Assembly: GCA_029964075.1 (NCBI GenBank)
Contig: CM057135.1
Coordinates: forward strand, 6,309,001-6,373,000
DNA from: Patiria pectinifera
Lineage: Eukaryota > Echinodermata > Asteroidea > Valvatida > Asterinidae
Direction: 5' to 3'
Length of the DNA stretch: 64,000 nt
Positions 53,046 through 62,890 of the stretch are shown here, piece by piece. Made by a program: the position numbers and the translations under genes. Within the stretch, counting starts at the first letter, position 1. Each line of letters opens with the position of its first letter. The notes beneath the pieces are model-generated. The model was given only the letters and a program-made list of their open reading frames with translations. It ran no database searches and was not told the origin of the DNA.

Positions 53046-54950
53046 CTTCACGTGATAACTTTTGGGAGAAAATTCCACCCAATTTCATCTAAATTTCCTA
53101 GAAATACGAGCTTGCAGTCCTGTGCACGGCTTTCAGCCATCTTTTTCACAAACCTTTAAGTTTATGGCCTTCAAAATGCTCTAATAGCAAAGAATTTCAG
53201 GGCATACAAATTGTGATTTAGCATATACGCAGTGTCCTATCTTGCGCTGCTTCGCAGTGCCATGCAATCTTTGGTTCGGTCAACTGTACAATGCCCTCTA
53301 TTTAAGCTTTTACGTCAGACAAGACTTGTGCAAAGACATTAACACACGAATTGTCAAAATAAGCATCATATATACGGTACACAACTGGTAAATGCACAAG
53401 GCAATGTGTATCCAAAGTGGACACACATTTTGGGCCTTAACTAATGTCTTATTGTGTATTAGCGTTGAACGTTATGTACAGACCAATAAATAACTTATTT
53501 ATAATTTTGCTTTATTTCTTTACTTATAAATCACATTCATAATGTATAAAACAGGCAGGTTTTTTTCATAAAACATTATACCTAATTGTTTTATTCTTTA
53601 CAATAAACTGGAGGTGTTTCACCATTGAACATACAGTCAGTCCTCGTGGAATCACTCCTTTTTATCCAGGCTTTTCGAAAATGTACGCCGTACATTTGTA
53701 CACTTCCTTATACATGCACATGTAATGTCTGTGCTGTAGTCGAGTCCATCACAAGTCCCTGCAAGGCCTCCAGTCTCAAGTCACAAGCTATTCAAATAAG
53801 CTGTGCAAAAGGCATTCCTTTGTCATTGTTGACCCCTTACTTCTGTTTGTCGACTACAGCACTGATGCATGTGCAATGTCGGGCAAAATTATCAAATTCT
53901 GTAACATGCTAGTGTGCACACAAGTGTGTTATCTAAAGTAGAAATTTGTAAAAAAATCAGGTTAATCATTTGGGCTGTAAATTTTCAAATGATTTGGTAT
54001 TCGAATGTTGGAAACTGGAAATATTCAGGACAGCCTTATTGATCATCGTGGATTCTGAAAATATGTTTTAAGAATGACAAAGACTGATTTTACATAATTA
54101 TATAAGATTTAACTAAATGCAGCCCAGCTTTTTAGTGAATGTTTAAATTAATTTAAAATGCAGTTATGCAACTTTTCCTTGGATCAGCTTCACGTTTAGG
54201 CCAATGAAAATTGGAAAACACTGTACATGTACAAAATGTTGTAATTTTTTTTAATTTCCTCATATTTTTGTTGCAGACCACTGTTTTATTCAAAGTTGCA
54301 ATTAATTTACAATCACATTGATCATTTATATTTCCAAAAAAAATTGCATAATGATTGAAACTCTGATTTACAAACCTTTACAATATGTTCATTTTGAACT
54401 AAATACATCCCATCATTTTATTTACAATCAGATTGATTCATTTATTGCTCAAAAACCAAATTCATAATGACTGAAACTTATGTTTATAAGACCTTTTTAA
54501 GCAGAGTATAGCAACAGGTTGGTTTTATTATCCTGAAATAAAAAGGGTTTTTTTGTCATGATTGCTTATGTACCTTTATAATGCAATTTTATACTACATA
54601 ACATGTTTTGTCTTTCAACACTTGATTTGAAAATACTGCTTGCTTCTCAAATTGGAGGCTTTATCAAGAATCTTATGTTCTTGATAAATGGATGCTGCTG
54701 GAAATTTCCCCTGTAACATACAAATATCCATAAAATGTGAGAATTGGAAATCAACATTTTTTTACACGATACCTCTCGATGGTGAGTTATTAAATTTTTT
54801 ATGGACCACAGTGTTCTCAATTTCATAAGAGCGTTTAAATTTGGCATGAAAATTGCATATTAAATGTTATGCGTTTGCCAAAAGTTTCTCTCTCGTTATT
54901 AGAAGACCTGTCATTGTCGAATTTTTTTTTTTGCGCCAGGGGGCGAGTAG
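53046..54950. other. A/T-rich intergenic stretch, nothing recognised
   Basis: Short direct repeats of the type TTTACAATCA.ATTGAT.CATTTAT occur at about 54,303 and 54,420. No conserved coding frame, RNA gene or element end was seen. Confidence 0.5.
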
Positions 54951-54989
54951 CATGCCCAGCAAATTTTCAAACGCAAGCCCGCAGTTTAC

Positions 54990-55610
54990 GACTCTGAGGA
55001 AGCAAGGAAAGGACACAGTCACCGCCACATCAAACAAAAACGTAACTGCTAAGACGAAATTGTCGATGAAAGAAATCAACTACATGTATACTAACTTACA
55101 GAATTGCTCTTGATAAATATAAACAAAGTAACCATACACAAGTCAAAATTATTTGCGCCGAACTAACTATCATTATGACCAACCAACTGCTGATTACAAA
55201 GATCGCCAGTTAACAATATAATAGCTTTCGATGTACGGCATCGCACACACAGATTCGTAATCATGTCCTAATTCTAACTGGGCAATTGTAAAACCCACGG
55301 AGGCAAGTATTTGCATGTGACGCCTCCGTCCCTTAAAGTATTGGAAAACATGGGGTGCAAGTCGAAAACGCCCCAAATTAATTCGTCAACAAACGACACC
55401 CTCGTTAGTTAGCCGAGCTCCGCGCAACCCAATTTCGGCTAACCGGTTTTGAACACTGAGGGCGCTGTCTCTTGCGCAGGCTGAAACAACCGTGGTCAGT
55501 AATACCGGAAAATCAAGAAAACTAACCATATAATGTGCTGTCATGTGATGACGTCATCATTACGTCACTTCAATTTTTATGTAAAACACATCCCGGTCTA
55601 GGTGAAAAGC
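54990..55610. repeat. Dispersed repeat copy A, partner of 58,505-58,860
   Basis: GGACACAGTCACCGCCACAT, GAAAGAAAT.AAC.TACATG, TTTGCATGTGACGCCTCCGT and TGCTGTCATGTGATGACGTC occur in the same order at 58,505-58,860. The region ends directly before the DNA polymerase relic. Confidence 0.75.
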
Positions 55611-55619
55611 AAGAATACG

Positions 55620-56935
55620 ATAGCGAAACAGAAGTACAATTTATCGCTAAAAAATCAGAAAAGTATATTTCGTTTTCCATATGAAATCTATGCTTTTTAG
55701 ACTCGTTTAGTTTTATGACATCGTCGTTGGATAAATTAGTGAAAACCTGTCAAAAAGAGTCGTTTAATCTACTCGGAGAGCATTTTAAAAATCAAAACGC
55801 TGACTCTTTATTACAAAAAGGAATTTATCCTGACGAATAATGAATTCGTTTGATTAATTCCAAGAGACCAGCCTACCACCCATCGACAAGTTTTACAGTA
55901 GTCTAAAAGACGAAAATATATCGCAACAGGACTACGACAAAACTCGACGAGTGTGGAACGAGTTTAATATACAAAATCTAAGAGAATATCACGACTTGTA
56001 CGTGACTACCGACACGTTATTACTCGCTGGCGTTTTTGAAAACTTTAGAAGAACGTGCAAAGAAACTACGGGTTAGATCCACCAAACTATTACACAGCAC
56101 CCGGCTTGTCGTTAGATGCTTTGTTGAAACACTCGGAAGCTAAACTCAAATTGTTGCAAGACGTCGACAAACATTTATTTTTTTGAAAAAGCAAAACGAG
56201 GAGGAATATTTAGCGTGGGCGGAATGAGACATCACAAAGCCAATAATCAAGATCTCGATGACTACGATTCAAACAAGCCGTCGAGTTATATCCCTTATCT
56301 GGATGCCAACAATCTGTGCGGATTGCCTATGAGTCAATATCTACCGTACAGAGATTTTAAATGGACAGCCTCGAAACTGTTCACCGAAGGAAGAATATTA
56401 ACGCTTAGGAAAACGTCGAACATCGGTTATTTTTCGAAGTAGATTTAGAATACCGCACGATCTACACGCCAAGCATAACGATTATCCCCTAGCACCCGAA
56501 AATATCGTCATACCCCAAGCTTGGATGTCTAATTATCAAAATGATTTATTGACTACCGAACCTAGTAGCGACGTACACCAATTAACATGTACGCTTAATC
56601 CAAAACAAAAATAAGTTTTGCACTATGTTACGTTGCAGTTGTATTTGAATCTCGGTTTGAAACTAGAAAAGGTACATCGCGTGTTAAAATTTAAGCAAGC
56701 ACCTTGGATGAAATCTTACATTGATAAAAACACGCAACTCCGAACAAAAGCGACCTCTGATTTTGAGAAAGACTTTTTTAAATTGATGAACAACAGCGTG
56801 TTTGGCAAAACGATGGAAAACGTTAGAAATCGAATAGACGGCTACCTACTGAGAGACAATAACGAGAGCGATCCAGCAAAATACAAAAAAAAATTGGAAT
56901 TTGTATATATGTATAAGTCATGCTGAACATAACTA
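55620..56935 (+). pseudogene. Relic of a protein-primed family B DNA polymerase (Polinton/adintovirus type)
   Basis: Several frames, broken by frameshifts and stops, carry consecutive polymerase blocks: SLPPIDKFYSSLKDENIS, NLREYHDLYVTTDTLLLAGV, NYYTAPGLSLDALLKHSE, then motif A region YLDANNLCGLPMSQYLPY (Asp), DFEKDFFKLMNNSVFGKTME for motif B. Motif C (YxDTDS) and the exonuclease domain are missing, so both ends are gone. Protein-primed polymerases of this type replicate Polintons, adintoviruses and related linear elements. Base composition resembles the capsid-gene island at 20-26 kb, about 30 kb away; common origin is possible but not shown. A MITE follows at 57,053. Confidence 0.82.
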
Positions 56936-57052
56936 GAGACGAGAGCAGTTGACATCTTTAAAAGTGGGAGCCTGTGCTCTTCCCAACTTTATTTTACCTC
57001 ATAACGTTCACGGCTCACATATACAATACATACATATGCAGACATAATCAGC

Positions 57053-57583
57053 TTTAAAGGGAAAATACAAAATTTGCAAACATCATAAAATAAAACTACC
57101 AAATCATGCTGAAATACCTTGCTGGACTGTTAGTGAATGACAGTGTAAAGCATCCTGTAAAATCATGGCACCTGGTATACTGTCATTTTCAAGTAAAGTG
57201 GTATTTTGGTATCAATTTCCAACGGTGGTCGTCCGACCAGCGTTGGAAAACACTGGCTTTTTCCAAATACTGGCCCCAATTGACCATCGCACTTGTTTGC
57301 AATCGATTACACACCTATAAACGGGTACAAGCCAGCTAGACTGGTTCTCTGACCTTACAATTCCCCAATGTATGTCAACTGCTCTGTTTCGTCTTATAAC
57401 GGAGTCAGGGAACCAGACTACAGGAAAAAGATTGTTTTTCTTGGTTTTTATCGCATTTTCGAACCCAAAACCTAAAAAAAAGTCAGTGTAACTATATTTG
57501 CTATATATTTTCACCCCCCCCCCCCCATTCCATCCATTTCTGAAAATTACAGCAAAAGCAAATGATGTATATTCCCTTTAAAT
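57053..57583. repeat. MITE with TTTAAAGGGAA.ATACA ends, copy B
   Basis: It starts TTAAAGGGAAAATACAAAATT and ends AAATGATGTATATTCCCTTTA, aligned along its length with the copy at 35,558-36,073. It contains a C-run at 57,515-57,529. Confidence 0.78.
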
Positions 57584-58019
57584 CATAATTAAAATCAAAC
57601 TAACGTTGTACATAAGATTTTTTTTCATTCATTCAAACATTGTTTCAATATTGCTGACACAAAATGCACAATGAATCAATTTTTAAAATAACTTTAATGA
57701 GAAACTGAGTAAGGAACAAAAAAAATTCATTAACCAACAAATAATGTAAATAATCCACAAGAACTACGACTCTTTAACAAATAATAAATTATAAAAACCT
57801 CAATATGGTGGCATGCGCAGAAGCCGAGGGCTTACATTGCCAGGACAAACAAACACAAACAATTTACAAACATGAGAGGACAAACAAGAAACAAAGACAA
57901 GAACAATTATTTGAATTCTCTGCAGATTGTAAAGAATTGAAGCGTGCCTGCCTAACTTGGAGCGAAAAGTAGAAGAGAAAAAGAGAAAAGACTAGATTTA
58001 TGTCAAGTATATTTGTGAA
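57584..58019. other. A-rich intergenic stretch, nothing recognised
   Basis: Short A-rich runs (AACAAACACAAACAA and similar). No coding or RNA features. Confidence 0.5.
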
Positions 58020-58860
58020 CAAACATAGGGCTGTTTTGGTAATATGGAGTCACATAAAACGTAATGACGTCATCATGTTGTCATATTATTACACACCACG
58101 GTCTATATAGTTACATACCAACTTTCAACCCAGTTCAGGAGATATAGGCATTCAAAATGTGTTTATTGACTGGGACGTTAAATGTCACGTGATGACGTCA
58201 TCATGACGTCACTTTCATTGTCATCTATAACACATCCCGGTCTAGGTACATAGCAACTTCGGACCCAATCGGACCGAGTCCTGGAGATATAGGCCTTAAA
58301 ATAAAGCTCGTTAACTATGACGTCATATCTTATGAGATGAAGTCACCATGAGCGTCACTTTATTTTTCATCTATAATTATAAACCCCGATCTAGTTACAT
58401 ACCAACTTTAAACCCATCGGACATGCAGTTCTGCAGATAAAGTCCATATAGTCTGTTAAATTTTTGTTCCCTTACGTGATGACTTTTGTGAAAAATTCTA
58501 CCCAAAGATAATGGAACGGAACGGACACAGTCACCGCCACATCAAACAAAAACGTCTAAGACTGCTAAGACGAAATTTTGGATGAAAGAAATACATGTAC
58601 ACTAAATTACAGGAATTGCTCTTAATACATTATAATAGAAATAAAGTACACAGATTCGAAATCATGTCCTAATTTGTAACTTGGCAATTGTAAAACCCAC
58701 GAAGACAATCATTTGCATGTGACCCCTCCGTCCCTTAAAGTATTGGAAAACATGGCTAATGCTAATGTGCTGTCATGTGATGACGTAATCATTACGTCAT
58801 TAAAATTTTCATATATAACACATCCCCGGCCAGGTGAAAACCAAGTTACAACCTGTAATT
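58020..58860. repeat. Second TGACGTCA-rich array joined to dispersed repeat copy B
   Basis: 58,020-58,470 matches 52,549-53,045 and 58,505-58,860 matches parts of 54,990-55,610. Here the two repeats are adjacent, while around the polymerase relic they are 2.4 kb apart, which suggests that they belong to one composite repeat. Confidence 0.75.
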
Positions 58861-59101
58861 CTGTAGATATAGGCCTTGAAAATATATCTGTCATATCTAG
58901 CAGAAATCTGCTAGAAAATGGTCACCGTAGAAAAATCACATATAATGCGCCAAAAATAAAGGCAATCGGATTGAGTTTAGTGCCTGATGTGCCATGCACG
59001 ATGAAAACGTGTACAAATGCTATGGGCAATGACTGAAAAATAACTAAACTAGAGCTGTTTGTCTGTTTTGAAAACAGAACACAGGGCTTTTTGTAAACAG
59101 G

Positions 59102-59192
59102 TGCTCTGAGAACAATTTAGAATTGAATGTTAGCAAAACAAAGGAACTTATTGTAGACTTTCGGAAGAATCCATGAGAGAAATGATGGCTCT
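59102..59192 (+). pseudogene. Rex1/CR1-like LINE reverse transcriptase, left fragment
   Basis: The frame reads CSENNLELNVSKTKELIVDF and then RKNP, the end of the catalytic palm region in CR1/Rex1-type LINEs. It is interrupted here by the Penelope-like element; ATGGCTCT (59185-59192) is the left copy of its target duplication. The fragment resumes at 62,372. Confidence 0.75.
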
Positions 59193-59426
59193 ATCCCATT
59201 CAGAGACGCCTCTCTTATAGATTGGCTTGAGAATAAAAAATTGTGCGTAAGAACAACACATTGAATTATTCGATGGTGTGATATTGTGTGGTTTATTTCT
59301 TCAATTAAGACACATGAAGGGGTCTTAAAAATTGGGTAGAAATAGGAGGGAGAAATCAATTGAAGTTTTGACCGTAGCCAAGTTTACCCAGGCAGTGGGG
59401 TGGGTTAGGTTTTACCTGAGGGCATT

Positions 59427-59469
59427 AGCGGGAATGCATTTTCGTCCCTTCGGGGACTCATCAGCCGCT
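59427..59469 (-). ncRNA. Hammerhead ribozyme (minimal type I)
   Basis: On the minus strand all conserved parts are present in order: stem I AGCGG, CTGATGA, stem II GTCCC-CGAA-GGGAC, GAA, a tiny palindromic stem III AATGCATT, C17 and stem I return CCGCT. Predicted self-cleavage is after the UUC triplet, between 59432 and 59431. Hammerheads with such short stem III, which may act as dimers, are known from Penelope-like elements, where they process element RNA. Confidence 0.9.
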
Positions 59470-59568
59470 GGATTCAAAGAATCCGTAGGTATGGGTTAGT
59501 GGGTTAAGTGGAACTCACTTTGAGGAAAAGATTCTGTCTAATTTATCCGGTATTTTGTGATTACAACT

Positions 59569-61576
59569 TCATTCGGATGGGATTTGTTCATCCAATAGTG
59601 AAATTAGGATATCAAGTGTGTTATCTTCGTTCTCAGTTGTGGAGGATTGAATGTCTTCCGTATGGCTGAGTTTGGCTCTGACAAGTCTCTTCTTGGTGTT
59701 TTCAGCTATCTTATAAGTAACTAAAGGAGGTTTCGGGAAAACTTCCTTCAAAGTTGGGTTGCTTGAGATAAGATGCCAGTGTCTGGAGAGAGCACGCTTG
59801 ATGTCCATGTGTTTTACATGGGGGTTGTAAGTTGTGGTGAAGACGAGGGGAGGTTCTTTTTTGGTTTTCACTTGTTCTGTGTGAATCATAGATTTCCTTT
59901 GTGAGAAATCAATGGATTGCTTGCATTGGTGAATGTCGGCTTGATTGTAGCCTCTTTTCAGTAGTTTTTCTTCGAAACTTTGTACTTTTTTTTACGAAGT
60001 CATCCTCATTGTTTGTGTTTCTGGCATATCGTAGGATTTCTCCTTTGATAAAACCGTGGAACACATGGTCTGGATGGGATGATGTTCTTTCCAAGTATTG
60101 ATATGTTTCCGTAGGTTTCGTGAACACGCGTGTGTCCAGGGTACCGGTGGATAGGAAACGTGGGCCTTTAAAAATGGTAAGGTCCAGGTATGTGATGGAA
60201 GTTTCGGATGCCTCAAATGTGAATTTGAGGGTGGGATGCAATTGATTCAACTGGTGAACAAATTGGGTGAAAGATTCGAGTTGGCCATTGAAGACGATAA
60301 GTATATCATCTCTAAATCTTGCCCAGAACAGGATTTTGTCTGTGAGGGCTGAGATTTGTAACTCAAAATCATGTAACGTAATGTCGCAGATTTCTGGACT
60401 AGCCACCGATCCCATTGCACATCCTATTTTCTGGCGGAAGAATTTTCCTCCGAATTGAAAATAGTTGCGGCCTAGAACGAGTTCCAGGAGCGTGCGGATG
60501 TGTTTTGAAGGGGGTTTGGTTATGGCGTAGTTGTGGTTGGATTTTTCGTAGGCTTTGCATACTGATTCAATGGCTTCCGCCTGGTGAATGTTGGTATACA
60601 TGGACACTACATCGATACTTGCAAGGAGTGAGTTTTGTGGGAAAGTTTCCTTTTCTAGTTTCCGCAGAATGTCTGTGGTGTCACGGACATATGTGGGTTG
60701 GGCGGATACTATGGGAAGGAGAAAGTAATCCACATACTCGGATATCTTGGCTGTTGGACTTGTGCAACCGCTGATGATGGGTCTACCGACAAAGGGTTCA
60801 CCCGGTGGGGGTGTTTTATGTATTTTCGGAAGAAAATACATGGTAGGGCAGGTCGTGGGTTGTTCAAGTGGGTCAAGATAGGCAAAGGTATGTTTGTCGA
60901 TGTGCTTGTTTCTGATCATGTCGGTGAGGGCACTGTGTACCTTGAGGGCGGTTTCGTGAGTCAGATCTCTGTCCACTTTCTCATAGTGGTGGGAGCTGAG
61001 GTGTTTGAAACCAACGTTGAGGTAATCCTCACGGTTCATGATGCAGATGCCTCGGCCTTTGTCATAAGGCTTGATAACAACAGAAGGGTTGTTTTTGAGT
61101 CTGCGTATTGCTGATAGTTCAGCTTGGGACATGTTTGTTTGAGGTTTTCTCAATCTAACATGGGCGAGTTCCATCTTGATAGCTTCCAAATAGTTCTCAA
61201 GTGTGGGGTTTTGAGTGGATTTGGGTTGCCAGGTAGATGGAAGTTTGAAAGGCCTCTTTTTCAGAACTTTTTTGTGCATTAGAAATGCAATTCTCATTCG
61301 TCTTCGATATTTGTTTATATCTTGGATAAGTGAGAGACGGGTTGGTTTAGCCGGGGTGGGAACAAAATTTAAACCTTTACCTAAAGCTATTTTCTCGGTA
61401 AGGGAGAGTGATAGCTTTGACAGGTTGGTTATGAATTGTTCATTTTGGTTGGCTAATTCTTTCCGTTGGTTTGCTTGGGACAGCTTTTGGAGATTTGAAC
61501 AAGAAAGGGCAAATCGTTGGGCTTTTTTTCTTAGTTTTCCTTTTTTGTGGAATGAACTAATGTTTCTCCTAGTCAT
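59569..61576 (-). CDS. Penelope-like reverse transcriptase, one frameshift near the C-terminus
   Basis: The main frame 61576-59909 (555 aa) has an N-terminal basic region, KPYDKGRGICIMNREDYLNV, YFLPKIHKTPPPGEPFVGRP followed by IISGC, SIDVVSMYTNIHQAEA, IGCAMGSVASPEI and catalytic FRDDILIVF, then ITYLDLTIFKG. These are the reverse transcriptase blocks of Penelope-like elements (KIHK and RxRDD/YVDD region). The conserved C-terminal part (PPLVFTTTYNPHVKH; SRHWHLISSNPTLKEVFPKP) is in another frame, 59889-59569; the shift falls at a T8 run (59986-59993, plus strand). No GIY-YIG domain follows, so this element resembles endonuclease-lacking forms or has lost the domain. Confidence 0.87.
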
Positions 61577-61578
61577 GG

Positions 61579-62355
61579 TTATTTATTGATAATAATAATG
61601 ATAATTATTATAATAAATAAGAGGTAAACACATTGATCAATCTCTTTTGGAAGATGGGGTGGCTCTGAAAAGAGCCGTTTGTGTTTATTGGAGACCGGAG
61701 GTGGTCTAGCAGTCGACCGCTCACGCAGAAAATGGGCGAGCAGTTTCTTGGCTGTGTTGATGTTCCCCTTGGTCAGGAGATGCCCCTTGATCTGGTCCAG
61801 GGCCTCGAGGTGCTGTCTGTCGAAAGAACGGTCGTTTTCCCTCTTCCAATCCTGCAACTGCTGTAGACTGAGTCTTGCTCGCCCAAGTGCAGCTGTCACG
61901 GCTATCTCCTTCCACACGTTCGTCAAATTCGATTGAATTCGATGACCTTTGGGTGGAGTGGGAGCTGGTACTTGGCTGATGAGGTACTTCGGTGGGTTCC
62001 TGTTATTGACAGCGTTCTCCAGCAGGTTGATTTGTTTGTTCAGGGAGACTCGCTTTGAGACCAGTTGTTGGAGCGGTACCGCTAGTCTTCGGACAAACTT
62101 GTAGTCCTCAGGTTCTAGTCGGTGGGCTCTACTGGTTTGTTGCTTTTCTCTTGTTCTGGGTGCCGGTTTTTCCTTACTTTTTGTGTCTCTTAGTGAGATC
62201 TGACTTATTGAAGTTTGCACTTCATGGGCCAGATGACTATGGAAGAGCGATTTTTGACTGTTGTCAGACGAGTCTGAGTCAGATGAATCAGTTTCAGGAA
62301 TGACCTGTGCACATGGGAACGGCGAACTTGGAGGGCTTGATTCTTGGCTTGACAT
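61579..62355 (-). CDS. Penelope-like element ORF1, 258 aa
   Basis: Intact ORF ending 2 nt before the reverse transcriptase ATG. It has a Ser/Asp-rich N-terminus (SSDSDSSDNSQ), basic segments (RTREKQQTSRAHRLEPEDYK), a helical middle (RVSLNKQINLLENAVNNRNP; LGRARLSLQQLQDWKRENDR) and an Ile-run tail encoded by an ATT/ATA repeat. It is probably an RNA-binding or structural partner of the reverse transcriptase, translated from the same RNA; function is inferred from position. Confidence 0.65.
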   Translation of the reverse strand: MSSQESSPPSSPFPCAQVIPETDSSDSDSSDNSQKSLFHSHLAHEVQTSISQISLRDTKSKEKPAPRTREKQQTSRAHRLEPEDYKFVRRLAVPLQQLVSKRVSLNKQINLLENAVNNRNPPKYLISQVPAPTPPKGHRIQSNLTNVWKEIAVTAALGRARLSLQQLQDWKRENDRSFDRQHLEALDQIKGHLLTKGNINTAKKLLAHFLRERSTARPPPVSNKHKRLFSEPPHLPKEIDQCVYLLFIIIIIIIIINK

Positions 62356-62371
62356 GATGTCTTAGTCTTCA

Positions 62372-62890
62372 ATGGCTCTGAAGTTGAAAGAGTGCAATAT
62401 TTTAAATTCCTTGGTGTTCATTTATCATCGGACTTGAAATGGCGATTTAATACGGATTTCATTGTTAAAAAAAACCCAGCAAAGATTGTTTTTTTTTTAG
62501 ACGGCTGAGAAGCTTCCATGTCAATCAAAAACTGCTGTTGGAAGTTCTACAGGACGGTGATTTAAAGTGTCTTGACACAGTCAATACTCGTTTGGTGGGG
62601 CAATGCCACTGCTGAGGACCGGAAGCGTATCAGCCGGATCGTTTGTACTGCAAGTTAGATCACTGGATGTCAACTTGATGATTTGTATCACTCTCGAGTT
62701 AAGAAAAGGGCTCATTCTACTGTAGACGACAAGTTTCATCCGGCACACGACTTCTTCCAGCCTTTGCGATCAAAGAACCGTTATCGATCATTAAATCTGG
62801 TTCAATTCGTACATTGCTTAGTTTTTACCCAACAGCTGTTCGCATTCTAAATGATGACACTTCGTGTGAACTAGAACCGTGAACGAGGCT
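62372..62890 (+). pseudogene. Rex1/CR1-like LINE reverse transcriptase, right fragment
   Basis: The LINE continues after the Penelope insertion: NGSEVERVQYFKFLGVHLSS, later in shifting frames WWGNATAEDRKRISRIVCTA, VKKRAHSTVDDKFHPAHDFF and RSKNRYRSL. This is the typical C-terminus of CR1/Rex1-type LINEs. Several frameshifts show that it is dead. Confidence 0.78.

Larger units (their letters stand above)
59193..62371 (-). mobile_element. Penelope-like element inserted in a LINE
   Basis: The unit contains an N-terminal ORF, a Penelope-type reverse transcriptase ORF, its shifted C-terminal part, and a hammerhead ribozyme in the 3' region, all on the minus strand. An 8-bp direct repeat ATGGCTCT (59185-59192 and 62372-62379) bounds it. 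On the outside, LINE sequence is continuous except for the insertion. No GIY-YIG endonuclease domain is encoded after the reverse transcriptase. It has only a 16-nt leader before the first ORF, so it may be 5' truncated. Confidence 0.85.

Noticed and set aside
59440..59500. Alternative type III hammerhead fold using the GGATTC-TTT-GAATCC hairpin
   Set aside because: The type I pairing AGCGG/CCGCT with stem III AATGCATT satisfies every conserved position; the alternative leaves stem III unpaired.
59193..62371. DIRS-like or group II intron origin of the reverse transcriptase
   Set aside because: KIHK, the RDD catalytic block, the C-terminal TTYNP/HW..L region and the hammerhead are specific to Penelope-like elements.
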